From JARIHC01 sp035692985 (lineage in GTDB: Bacteria > Patescibacteriota > Saccharimonadia > Saccharimonadales > UBA4665): DNA of 64,000 nt. Positions 33,567 through 42,400 of the stretch are shown here, piece by piece. Positions within the stretch are counted from its first letter, which is position 1. Every line of letters starts with the position of its first letter. The position numbers and the translations under genes are program-made. The notes beneath the pieces were generated by a model. That model was not told where the DNA came from, searched no databases, and was given only the letters and a program-made list of their open reading frames with translations. The stretch lies in contig DASSHG010000005.1 of NCBI GenBank assembly GCA_035692985.1, forward strand, positions 44,237 through 108,236, in the 5' to 3' direction.

Positions 33567-33671
33567 ATGCAACGCATTAAATCAGTGTTGTTTATAGCCG
33601 GGCTCATCGCATTTGGCGCAGTTGCTTATCTCGGCAACAACTATGCGAAACAGTTTGATAGCAAGGCCTAG
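33567..33671 (+). CDS. Small membrane protein, 34 aa
   Basis: ATG start with AAAGGAG about 5 nt upstream. MQRIK, then a hydrophobic segment SVLFIAGLIAFGAVAYLG and the tail NNYAKQFDSKA. Similar in plan to the 35-aa protein 20 nt upstream, so the two may be relatives or partners. Confidence 0.6.
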   Translation: MQRIKSVLFIAGLIAFGAVAYLGNNYAKQFDSKA

Positions 33672-33714
33672 GCCAAGCTTTCGACTAGATCATGGGGCAA
33701 GCGACTTGCTTGTT

Positions 33715-33747
33715 GAAGTGTTCCGGAGCTAACCAGCTCAACACTTC
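33715..33747 (+). terminator. Hairpin after the small membrane-protein operon
   Basis: GAAGTGTT (33715-33722) pairs with AACACTTC (33740-33747), with an inner GAGCT/AGCTC helix and a three-base bulge. Only TTT follows, so termination strength is uncertain. Confidence 0.45.
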
Positions 33748-33774
33748 TTTACCCTCTCCACCCCTTGCGATTTT

Positions 33775-34374
33775 CTACTCTGTCTTTTTCTCTGTTTTTT
33801 CGTCTTTTTTATCGGCTTTTTCGGATTTATCAGATTTCTCGGCCTTGTCAGTGTCGCCAGCTTGGTCATGAGCAGCCATAGCGGCCTCGACTTTGGCTTC
33901 GGTGGCGGCTTCTTCTTTGGCTTTTTCTTCGGCCTTGGCAGCGGCTTCGGCCTTTAGCTGCTCGTGCAGTTTGGCTTCTTCGGCCTCGGCGGCTTCATCG
34001 TGAATGTCATTAACCGCTTTGCTGTCAAAATCGACGGCATTCAAGCGAGCGGCTTTACCGGTGCGCTCACGCATGTAGCTGAGGTAATTGCGGCGAACCT
34101 TGGAACGCTTGGTCACCTCCACTTGCACCACCAAGGGGCTATGCAATAAAAAGCTCTTCTCTACTCCCACGCCGCTGGCCATCCGGCGCACAGTGATACG
34201 GCTGGTATGGCTGCCCTTACGACCGGTCCTGATAACCAAGCCCTGGAAAATCTGAATGCGCTCCTTGTTGCCTTCGCGGATTTTCTGATGCACGCGGACA
34301 GTGTCGCCGCTGCGCACATCGACGATGGCCTTCTTCTTGTATTGCTGGTTAATTTGATCAATCACACTCGGCAT
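33775..34374 (-). CDS. rplS: 50S ribosomal protein L19 with a long charged tail
   Basis: Ribosomal protein at the 30S/50S interface. The first ~110 residues are a normal L19 (KKAIVDVRSGDTVRVHQKI, RIQIFQGLVIRTGRKGS, RKVRR-like SKVRRNYLSYMRERTGKAARL). It continues for about 85 more residues of Ala/Glu/Lys repeats ending in KKDEKTEKKTE, roughly doubling the usual 115-aa length. The start is ATG at 34374 (MPSVIDQ); a GTG at 34392 overlaps the -10 box and is rejected. The -10 ends 9 nt before the ATG, so the leader is very short. The gene is divergent from the malic enzyme with overlapping promoters. Confidence 0.95.
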   Translation of the reverse strand: MPSVIDQINQQYKKKAIVDVRSGDTVRVHQKIREGNKERIQIFQGLVIRTGRKGSHTSRITVRRMASGVGVEKSFLLHSPLVVQVEVTKRSKVRRNYLSYMRERTGKAARLNAVDFDSKAVNDIHDEAAEAEEAKLHEQLKAEAAAKAEEKAKEEAATEAKVEAAMAAHDQAGDTDKAEKSDKSEKADKKDEKTEKKTE

Positions 34375-34383
34375 ATCCGATAG

Positions 34384-34412
34384 ATTGTACACGATTTACA
34401 TCTGTTGCACAA
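34384..34412 (-). promoter_or_regulatory. rplS promoter
   Basis: Minus strand: TTGTGC (34412-34407), 17-nt spacer, TACAAT (34389-34384). It overlaps the divergent malic-enzyme promoter by 18 bp. Confidence 0.55.
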
Positions 34413-34423
34413 GTGTTTACAAT
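34395..34423 (+). promoter_or_regulatory. Malic enzyme promoter
   Basis: TTTACA (34395-34400), 17-nt spacer, TACAAT (34418-34423), both 5 of 6 to consensus. The ATG at 34422 lies inside the -10; the GTG at 34431 is 7 nt downstream. Confidence 0.65.
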
Positions 34424-34430
34424 GGAGTCT

Positions 34431-35567
34431 GTGACTGATTTCAAAGAAGAGGCCTTGGAAAAGCATAAAAAGCTGCGCGGCAAGATCGCCGTAGAGTTGA
34501 AGGCGCCGCTGAATAGCCGCGACGATTTGAGCACTTATTACACACCGGGCGTAGCCGCGGTGTCCGGCTGGATCGCCAAACACCCCGAAGAAGCCCGCGA
34601 CTACACCTGGCTAAACAACAGCGTGGCCGTTATCAGCGACGGCTCGGCGGTGCTCGGCCTGGGAAATATAGGCCCGCAGGCCAGCCTGCCGGTCATGGAG
34701 GGCAAATGTATGCTGTTTAAACATTTCGCCGGTATTGACGCCGTACCGATTGTTCTGGACGTACACTCAGCCGATGAAATCGTGGCCGCCGTGAAAGCCA
34801 TTGCGCCAAGCTTCGGCGGCATCAACCTGGAAGACATCGCCGCGCCGGTCTGTTTTGAAGTTGAGGAGCGTCTGAAAAAGGAGTTGGCGATCCCCGTGAT
34901 GCACGACGACCAGCATGGCACGGCTGTGGTGGTACTGGCTGGGCTAATCAATGCCCTGAAGCTCGTAGGCAAAGACCTGAAAGACTGCAAAATCGTTATT
35001 AGCGGCGCGGGCGCGGCTGGTGTTGCTGTAGCTAAATTGTTAACCAATTATGCCGAGCCAGAGATTATTGTGACTGATAGCAAGGGCGCGGTACACAAAA
35101 CCCGACCGGCGCTGAACTCATCAAAACAGCAACTTGCGGAGCTGACAAATCCGAAAAATATCACCGGCGACCTAGCGGCGGTTATCAAGGACGCTGACGT
35201 TTTCATAGGCGTGTCGCGGTCCGGTTTGCTGACATCCGCCATGGTCAAGAGCATGGCCAAAGACCCGATTATTTTTGCTATGGCTAATCCAACTCCGGAG
35301 ATTATGCCTGACGATGCCCGGGCAGCTGGCGCAGCGGTAATCGCCACCGGCCGCAGCGACTTTCCCAACCAGGTCAACAACGCCCTGGCCTTCCCCGGCA
35401 TCTTCCGCGGCGCTTTGGATAATCAGGTTCGACAGATTACCGACAAACACAAGATCGCCGCCGCCGAGACGATTGCCCGGCTCGTCAAAAACCCGTCCGT
35501 AGATGAAATCATACCTGCTATCGACGACAACCGCCTGGCATCAGCCGTTACCAAAGTTATAGTCTAG
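34431..35567 (+). CDS. NAD(P)-dependent malic enzyme (malate to pyruvate + CO2)
   Basis: Short-form malic enzyme, 378 aa. YYTPGVAAVS, SDGSAVLGLGNIG, PVMEGKCMLFKHFAGIDAVPI, the metal-binding VMHDDQHGTAVV and the nucleotide-binding ISGAGAAGVAVAKLL are all intact, followed by FAMANPTPEIMPDDA. It lacks the phosphotransacetylase-like domain of long forms. It supplies pyruvate and reducing power from malate. The GTG at 34431 is preferred because the ATG at 34422 lies in the -10 box; an ATG start would add only three residues. Convergent with pilB (4-nt overlap of stops). Confidence 0.94.
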   Translation: MTDFKEEALEKHKKLRGKIAVELKAPLNSRDDLSTYYTPGVAAVSGWIAKHPEEARDYTWLNNSVAVISDGSAVLGLGNIGPQASLPVMEGKCMLFKHFAGIDAVPIVLDVHSADEIVAAVKAIAPSFGGINLEDIAAPVCFEVEERLKKELAIPVMHDDQHGTAVVVLAGLINALKLVGKDLKDCKIVISGAGAAGVAVAKLLTNYAEPEIIVTDSKGAVHKTRPALNSSKQQLAELTNPKNITGDLAAVIKDADVFIGVSRSGLLTSAMVKSMAKDPIIFAMANPTPEIMPDDARAAGAAVIATGRSDFPNQVNNALAFPGIFRGALDNQVRQITDKHKIAAAETIARLVKNPSVDEIIPAIDDNRLASAVTKVIV

Positions 35568-37174
35568 CCGACGACGCGGTAGAGTTCTTCCAGCGTGGAT
35601 TCACCGGCAACGACTTTCAGCATACCGTCCTGGAGCATGGTCAGCATGCCGGACTTAGCGGCGGCCTCTTCAATGCTGTGGGTGGTGATGTGCGATTTGG
35701 GGTTTTCCAGCAGTTGGCGGATTGGCTCGCTCATCATGAACTGTTCGCGAACCGCCACCTGGCCACTGTAGCCGTAGGGATTGGCGTCGGACTTGCCCGG
35801 CTTGTAGAGTTTAAGCCCGTCCAGATTGGGGTGCTGGATGCCCTCGGGCAGCGTGCCAAGCACCTCGTTAATCTGTTTCCAGTCGCTCTCCGACGGATCG
35901 TAGCCCTGCTTAGTAGAGTCATCCAGCCGGCGGATCAGCCGCTGGGCCATAACTAGTCGGATGGCCGAGATAAACAGCGGATTTTGGCCGATGATGTCAG
36001 CCAGCCGGGTCAGTGCCGCGGCCGCGGAAGAAGCGTGAAAAGTACACAGCACCAGGTGGCCGGTCAGGGCCGCCTGCAAAGCCGTGCGGGCAGTATCCAT
36101 GTCGCGAATCTCGCCGATCATCACAACGTCCGGATCGAGCCGCAAGACAGCGCGCAACTTATCGGCGAAACTGTCATCGTTGCCGCCTTCCGCAGAGTGC
36201 ACCGAAATCTGGGTAATGCCGGGAAATTGGTATTCTACCGGATCTTCAATGGTAATAATTTTGCGCTCTTCGCTGTTCAGCGAATTGAGCATTGAATAGA
36301 GCGTGGTGGTCTTGCCGGAGCCGGTCGGACCGACGATCATCACTAGGCCGCTGGGTTTGGCGATAATGTCATCAACTACCCGGCGCTCGCTGTCGCTGAG
36401 GCCGAGCTTATCCAGCGTGTACATAGACTGGTCCATATTGAAAAGACGCATTACGACATCCATGCCGTTGATCGTTGGGACGGTTTCCAGGCGGACATTA
36501 ACATCGACATCCGTGCCATCGGCCATTTTGACGCGTTGGGCGATATGGCCTTGCTGGGCCTCATCGGTCGAGGTCGAGACGTTGCCGGCGCTGGCGATAG
36601 CGGAAACCAGGATACGGTACTTGTCGGCCTGAAGATGGGCAATCGGGTGCAACACGCCATCTATCCGAAAACGGATCCGGATGTAGTCACGCTGCGTTTC
36701 AATATGGATGTCCGAAGCGTTCAGCCGGTGCGCCTGGGCCACCAGATAGGCCAGCATATCGTCGGCCCGCACCTGCTCCAAAATGTGGGATATCTGTTCC
36801 ACCAGCTGGCTGCTGCCGGCCGTGCTAATTTCTATATCATGGTATTCGATCTTCTTGGGCGGATCATAAAGAGCCATGTATTGCCGGTAGCCGGCGTCAG
36901 AAATAATAGCAAAATTGACACGCTGGTCGGCAAAACGCTGGCGCAAGTTGTTCATGGTTTGCTGCGAGGTCGTGGTAGTAACGCCGAACAGGATATTGCT
37001 CCTGTCGGAACGCACCGGAATCACCTTGAGCTGCTTAAGTTCCGATATCGGCAGCCAGTTTTTATAGAGCGGTTTCTCGCCGGGCTGCGAGGTATCAAAA
37101 TAATCCATGCCGAGTACACGGGCACGGCGCTGCGTAGCCTGCTCTTCATCGCGACGGGCGGGGTCTTGATCCAT
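35564..37174 (-). CDS. pilB: Type IV pilus / type II secretion assembly ATPase (PilB/GspE)
   Basis: Cytoplasmic hexameric ATPase that powers pilin assembly, 536 aa. N-terminal GspE-type domain (LKQLKVIPVRSDRSN), then the ATPase core: HRLNASDIHIETQRDYIRIRFRIDG (Asp box), Walker A GPTGSGKTTTLYS, Walker B DPDVVMIGEIRD and the His box TGHLVLCTFHASSA. The tetracysteine zinc motif common in other PilB proteins is absent. No other pilus gene is adjacent. The promoter ends 8 nt before the ATG at 37174. Type IV pili are typical for Saccharibacteria and used for motility or host contact. Confidence 0.93.
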   Translation of the reverse strand: MDQDPARRDEEQATQRRARVLGMDYFDTSQPGEKPLYKNWLPISELKQLKVIPVRSDRSNILFGVTTTTSQQTMNNLRQRFADQRVNFAIISDAGYRQYMALYDPPKKIEYHDIEISTAGSSQLVEQISHILEQVRADDMLAYLVAQAHRLNASDIHIETQRDYIRIRFRIDGVLHPIAHLQADKYRILVSAIASAGNVSTSTDEAQQGHIAQRVKMADGTDVDVNVRLETVPTINGMDVVMRLFNMDQSMYTLDKLGLSDSERRVVDDIIAKPSGLVMIVGPTGSGKTTTLYSMLNSLNSEERKIITIEDPVEYQFPGITQISVHSAEGGNDDSFADKLRAVLRLDPDVVMIGEIRDMDTARTALQAALTGHLVLCTFHASSAAAALTRLADIIGQNPLFISAIRLVMAQRLIRRLDDSTKQGYDPSESDWKQINEVLGTLPEGIQHPNLDGLKLYKPGKSDANPYGYSGQVAVREQFMMSEPIRQLLENPKSHITTHSIEEAAAKSGMLTMLQDGMLKVVAGESTLEELYRVVG

Positions 37175-37182
37175 ATGCTAAC

Positions 37183-37212
37183 AGTATAACCGTTAGCGGT
37201 TTGATTTGTCAT
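37183..37212 (-). promoter_or_regulatory. pilB promoter
   Basis: Minus strand: ATGACA (37212-37207), 18-nt spacer, TATACT (37188-37183), then 8 nt to ATG at 37174. Confidence 0.55.
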
Positions 37213-37300
37213 CTTATGATTCTCGACTTCTTCGTTTCGACCCGAACCTCCCGGGTCTCATCAGCAGTATCTAAGACTGGACGAAAAAAGTGACCCCAGA

Positions 37301-37403
37301 CCAGAAAAATATAAATATATATTGTTCTGGCACAGACCACGGGATGTAAAATGAGGATGAACTATACAAGCTCCAATCCTCCCCGTGCTGGGATCTGTCT
37401 GTG
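37301..37403. ncRNA. Candidate structured noncoding RNA or DNA element
   Basis: Hairpin 1: CCAGAA (37301-37306)/TTCTGG (37325-37330) around an AT-rich palindrome. Directly after it come three nested helices: CACAGAC (37331-37337)/GTCTGTG (37397-37403), CACGGG (37338-37343)/CCCGTG (37382-37387) and GAGGAT (37353-37358)/ATCCTC (37376-37381), 19 perfect pairs in total with 9-nt bulges at 37344-37352 and 37388-37396. Strand is unknown. No known RNA family fits. Confidence 0.45.
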
Positions 37404-37814
37404 TCGACGAACGGGTTGTGAATACGATATGTGTTGTGTTGCTGGATGTGTCTTCGGAGTTGTTGGCTTGTATACCTGATGAATTTTCAGTCGTACTGCC
37501 TAAATCCGTGACCTCCTGTGCCTCTCATCTTTAATTGAGGTGACTATTAAGACTATCCCATATACAAGGAATACAAATATTATGAATCCCACCAATGAGT
37601 CGGAGGTATGTGAACAAGCAACGGGCACCATGTCACTATCCTTTCGTCATACAATAAATGTGCGAGAAAAACTGAGAACTTCTAGATTTAACTAGGTTAC
37701 AACAAAGCCTTCTACGTAGTAAATTATAACTTTTTATGCTTTAAATGTCAATGGCTCATGATGGCACAGGATATCACTGCCCAGCGTTAGAAAACGTGGA
37801 AGCAATCTATGGTA

Positions 37815-37820
37815 TAGAAT
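37815..37820 (+). promoter_or_regulatory. -10 box (TAGAAT) 6 nt before the TrmH-family gene
   Basis: TAGAAT, six bases, ATG at 37827. The -35 region is weak. Confidence 0.45.
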
Positions 37821-37826
37821 GAGTTT

Positions 37827-38324
37827 ATGAGGCAAATCATTCTGATCGCTCATAATTTACGCAGCGCTCACAATGTCGGTTCGCTGCTCAGGACCGCTGA
37901 AGGGCTCGGTGCGGAGCAGATTTATCTGACCGGCTACACGCCGTATCCACGCGGCAATGGCGACACGCGCTTACCTCACCTGGCCGCGAAAATTGATAAG
38001 CAGATTGCCAAGACGGCGCTCGGCGCCGAGAAGACTGTTAGTTGGCGGTACGATGAGAAAATTGAGCCGTTGATGGGCGAACTTCAGAAAAAAGGGTTCA
38101 CGGTTGCGGCACTGGAGCAGGCAGCAGATTCTGTTAAACTGCCCGGTTATAAAGCACCGGAGAAAATCGTTTTTATCGTTGGTCGCGAAGTAGAGGGTAT
38201 TGAGCCGGCAATCCTGGCGTTGTGCGATGAAATTATCGAGATCCCGATGTCCGGCCAAAAAGAATCATTTAATGTGGTGCAGGCCGCCGCTATGGCACTA
38301 TATCAGTTCCGTTTCGGCGCGTGA
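37827..38324 (+). CDS. TrmH/SpoU-family RNA 2'-O-methyltransferase
   Basis: SPOUT-fold methylase acting on tRNA or rRNA ribose, 165 aa. Motif 1 is NLRSAHNVGSLLRTAEGLG, motif 2 VFIVGREVEGIEPAIL and motif 3 IPMSGQKESFNVVQAAAMALYQF; these form the trefoil knot and SAM pocket. It has no extra N-terminal RNA-binding domain, so the target cannot be assigned. The start is set by the -10 box 6 nt upstream (leaderless mRNA). Confidence 0.9.
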   Translation: MRQIILIAHNLRSAHNVGSLLRTAEGLGAEQIYLTGYTPYPRGNGDTRLPHLAAKIDKQIAKTALGAEKTVSWRYDEKIEPLMGELQKKGFTVAALEQAADSVKLPGYKAPEKIVFIVGREVEGIEPAILALCDEIIEIPMSGQKESFNVVQAAAMALYQFRFGA

Positions 38325-38488
38325 TCGTGGCCGAATACGGCAACTTACGTACAGCTCGTTGCAGAGGATATCAAATCAGCTGTATAAAATACTGCTAATA
38401 GCTACATGTTATCCAGCTAATTTGATAATACCCTAAAAGTAAGTGGCAGGGGTTTAATAAAAATATCCAATCAGAATAAAACTTATTA

Positions 38489-38497
38489 TGGTATAAT
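38489..38497 (+). promoter_or_regulatory. Extended -10 promoter of the CAP-domain gene
   Basis: TGGTATAAT at 38489-38497, about 24 nt before the ATG at 38522. The short leader has no Shine-Dalgarno. Confidence 0.55.
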
Positions 38498-38521
38498 TAG
38501 CACGTTAACTAAAAAATAAAC

Positions 38522-39415
38522 ATGACGTTTGTAAATCAACCAAAACGTAATTCCAGCCATCATAAAAAGCGCGCCGGGCAGCATCACCGGCACAGCGACC
38601 ATTATCTAAAAACGTATTGGCCGTACCTGCCGATGCTGCTGATTGTGGGGCTAGGATTGATAGTGAATAGTCTGTGGTCGCATCAGAATGTGCTGGGAGC
38701 ATCCAGTGACTTTAGCAACAGCGCCTTGCTCACCGATACTAACGCGCAGCGCTCCGCCAGTCACGAAAATGGCCTGGCGCTCAATAACCAGCTCAGCGCC
38801 GCCGCCCAGGCCAAAGCCAACGACATGGTCCAGCACAACTACTGGGCCCATACTTCACCTGATGGAAAGACGCCATGGTCGTTTATCACCACGGCTGGCT
38901 ACCATTACCAAATGGCCGGCGAAAACCTGGCCTACGGTTTTAGCAATGCCGGCGACACAGTGGCCGGCTGGATGAACAGCCCGACGCACCGCGCTAATAT
39001 CTTAAATGCCAATTATAAAGACGTTGGTTTCGGTGTCGCGCAATCGCCGGACTACCAGGGGCAAGGACCGGCCACTATTATTGTGGCCGAGTACGGCGAA
39101 CCGGCCGAAGCCGCGCCGGTAACATCCGGCGGGACGGCTGGCGTCCAGGATACCCAGTTGGCAGCCGCAAAATCGCAGCCGGTTTCGCGGATCCAGCTGC
39201 TGACCAATGGCCAGGCCACCTGGAGTTCGGTCGCCGTAGCGGCTATTGCTGGCGCCGCGGTCGCCCTGTTCCTGCTACGTAATGGCCTGCGCCTAAAACG
39301 GCTTGTGCTGGAAGGCGAAAGTTTCGTACTGCATCATCCAATGCTTGATATCACCCTGGTGTTTGCCGGCACTATGGCCTTCATTTTCGCCCAAGCCAGC
39401 GGCACAATTCATTAA
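38522..39415 (+). CDS. Membrane-anchored CAP/SCP-domain protein
   Basis: Secreted-type CAP (PR-1/SCP) protein, 297 aa. A His/Lys-rich cytoplasmic start, a membrane helix (about residues 37-55), then the CAP domain with AAAQAKANDMVQHNYWAHTSPDG, AGENLAYGFSNAG, WMNSPTHRANILNANYKDVGFGV (the last His/Asn-rich motif) and IIVAEYGEP. Two further hydrophobic segments near 238-258 and 278-295 suggest it returns to the membrane. The role is extracellular; CAP domains in bacteria bind lipids, metals or act as enzymes, so function is open. Confidence 0.85.
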   Translation: MTFVNQPKRNSSHHKKRAGQHHRHSDHYLKTYWPYLPMLLIVGLGLIVNSLWSHQNVLGASSDFSNSALLTDTNAQRSASHENGLALNNQLSAAAQAKANDMVQHNYWAHTSPDGKTPWSFITTAGYHYQMAGENLAYGFSNAGDTVAGWMNSPTHRANILNANYKDVGFGVAQSPDYQGQGPATIIVAEYGEPAEAAPVTSGGTAGVQDTQLAAAKSQPVSRIQLLTNGQATWSSVAVAAIAGAAVALFLLRNGLRLKRLVLEGESFVLHHPMLDITLVFAGTMAFIFAQASGTIH

Positions 39416-42400
39416 CGGATCACTAAGTTGTCAGTGCCGACTAGCTCTTTGAGCTGGTCCAGACCCTTGCCGCTGCGGCTAATCCCACCGGGCAGCTTTA
39501 TTGCTTGCTTGGACGATTCGGCGCCCAAAACCAGCACGACTTCGGTTTCGCCTTTATGCGTATCAATAGTCTTTTTGAGTGACAACAGCTTGTCCTCATC
39601 CTGCGTGCTGGCCATACGGATATAAACCCGCTCGCTGACAGGCACCGCGGTAACCGGTTCGTTAAGCTGCTTTTTATCGCCGGTCGGCTGGTAAGCGGCA
39701 GCGTCTTCGGCGGTTATTTCTTTAGCCTTTTCTACGTTAACTTTGATCTCGCCGGATACCCTGCCATCTTTGTCGCGGCTGTTCACCTTGCCTCTAATTA
39801 AAACGATTTTATCCTGTTGCAACAAAGCCGCGTGCTGTTCGTAGCCGCCAGGAAAAAGAATGATCTCCAACTCGCCAAAATGGTCTTCCAACTTGATAAA
39901 CGCCATGCGCCGGCCGTTTTTAGTGGTGATGTCGCGAACCGATGTAACAATGCCGCCGATAGTCACCATTTGGCCCTCGTGGCCGGCCTCCAGGCTATTT
40001 AGCGGCACCGTTTGCTCGGCCAGGAACGCCTCAAAAGTTTCCAGGGGATGCCGGCTAAGATATAAGCCGAGCAGCTCCCGCTCCCACTGCAATTGCTGGT
40101 GCCCGTCCAATTCCGTAGGCGGTGTTTGCAATTCCAGCTGTTGCCGGTGTTCCGACTGCGCGGAAGCATCATCACCCAATGAGCCGAATAAATCCGTTTG
40201 GCCGCTGCTGGCCTGTTTTTGCAAACGCGACGTAAAGGCCATGATGCGCTCTAGATTGTGGAGCAGAACGCCGCGCTCTTCGAACCTGTCAAAGGCACCG
40301 GCCTTGATCAGGCTTTCCATAGCCTTGCGATTGACGACCGTGCTATTGACACGCCTCAGAAAATCTTCCAGGTCCTTGAAGCTGCCCTCATGACGGGCAC
40401 GTAAAATTTCCTCTACGGCGCCGGTGCCGACGTTCTTAATTGCCGCCAGGCCAAACCGTATCTCTTGTTTGTTCGGTACAACCGCGAACTCTACGAACGA
40501 TTCGTTAACATCGGGTGGCAAAACAGTGATGCCCATGTGTTTGCATTCAGTAATCTCAATGGCCAGGCGGTCGGTATCGTCGTAATCGCTGGTCATCAAA
40601 GCCGCCATAAATTCGGCCGGATAATGGGCTTTTAGATAGGCTGTCCAGTAGGAGATCTGCCCGTAACAAGTAGCATGCGCTTTATTAAACGAATAATCAG
40701 CAAAGGGTTGGATTTGGCCCCAAAGCTTTTCTGCCTGGGCTTTCGTAAGGCCCTGTTTGAGGCAGCCATTGATAAACTTTGGTTCCTCGGCTTTCATGAT
40801 GTCGCGTTTTTTCTTACCAATAGCCTTGCGAACCAGGTCAGCCTCGCCGGCGCTGTAACCGGCCACCATCTGCAGCAATTTAATAATCTGCTCCTGGTAC
40901 ACCATTGCCCCGTAAGTCTCGGAAAGAACCGGTTCAAGTGATTTGTGAAGGTACTTTACGTGCCCGGGGTTATTTTTGCCTTGGATAAAGTTTGGGATCT
41001 GAACCATTGGGCCTGGTCGGTAAAGCGCGCCCATGGTCGCGACGTCTTCGAAAACGGTCGGTTTTAGTTCTTTCAAGTAGCGCTTCATCCCGGAAGATTC
41101 AAATTGGAAAACGCCTGTCGTGTCGCCACGCTGCAAAAGCTCGAAAGTCTTCTCGTCGTCGTTCGGAATTTCGCCCAGCTCAATTTTTTTGCCGTGTACC
41201 CTGCGAATTATCCGCAGCGCGTTATTAAGGATTGTCAGGTTGCTGAGACCCAGGAAATCCATCTTTAGCAGCCCAAGCTCCTCGATCGGCCCCATTGAAT
41301 ATTGGGTAGCGATTACGCCTTTTTGGGCCATTTCAAGCGGCGTGTAGTTGACGATGTCTTCCGGGGCGATCACCACGCCAGCGGCATGCACGCCGTGCGA
41401 GCGGATTGTTCCCTCCAGCTGCATCGCCAGGTCAAAAACCTGTTTGGCGGTCGGATTGCTGCTGTATTCGTGCTTGAGATCGCGGTCGCTCTTGAGTGCT
41501 TTGGCCAACGGGATGTGGCGCCCCTGTATGGGCGGCGGGATCATCTTGGCCAAACGGTCGGCCTCGGCATATGGAACTTGCAAAACCCTGGAGACATCGC
41601 GCACCGCGTTGCGAGCCGCCATCCGGCCAAAAGTTACAATATTAGCCACCCGGTCCTTGCCGTACTTGTTGATGCAATATTGGATAACTTCATCCCGCCT
41701 GGTATCTTGGATATCAATATCGATATCAGGCATGCTGATACGGCCGGGATTTAAGAAACGCTCAAACATGAGGTTATACTTGAGCGGCTCGATTTCGGTA
41801 ATCCTAAGCGCGTAAGAAACAATCGAGCCGGCCGCTGAACCGCGCCCCGGGCCGAATATAATTCCTTGGTTTTTACCCCACTTGATAAAATCTTGGACGA
41901 TTAGGAAATAGCCGTTGAAACCCATCGAGTCCATGATGCCCAGCTCGTACTCAGCGCGCTCAATGATTTCCTTTGTCAGGAGTTTTTTGGCGGCAGTTTC
42001 AGTTAACTGGGAACTTTTTTTGCTGTCAGCGCCGCCGTAGCGCCACGCCAAACCCTGCCAGGCTAATTTATGGAGATATGATTTCTCGGTTTCGCCCTTT
42101 GGCACAGGGAACTTCGGGATGAGGATTTTGTCGAGCTCAATATTCACGTCGCAGCGCTCGGCAATTGCCCGGCTATTGGTGATCAGCTCCGGCCGGTCGG
42201 CTCCCCACCGGCCAATGACCTCTTTCGGATCGGTGACATGCAGTTCAAAATCTTTAAGGCTCATGCGTTTTTCATCGGTCAGGAACGAGCCGGTCTGGAC
42301 GCATAGCAAAATTTCGTGGGCTTCTTGGTCTTCATGCTTTAAATAGTGTGCGTCGCAGGTTACAACGCAGGGTATATTTAGATCTTCGCTTAAACGGAAG

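Larger units (their letters stand above)
37213..37826. other. Long intergenic gap between pilB and the TrmH-family gene
   Basis: No credible protein gene on either strand: no frame has both length and a ribosome site. It is AT-richer than its surroundings. It holds a nested set of perfect inverted repeats at 37301-37403, a GACCCG/CGGGTC hairpin near 37238-37256, and the promoter of the 37827 gene at its right end. No tRNA, SRP RNA, tmRNA or RNase P signature was found in it. Confidence 0.6.

Noticed and set aside
37213..37826. SRP RNA, tmRNA or RNase P RNA in the long gap
   Set aside because: I looked for the GGAAG...GCAGC loop of SRP RNA, a tRNA-like domain with GGTTC for tmRNA, and GAGGAAAGTCC for RNase P; none is present.
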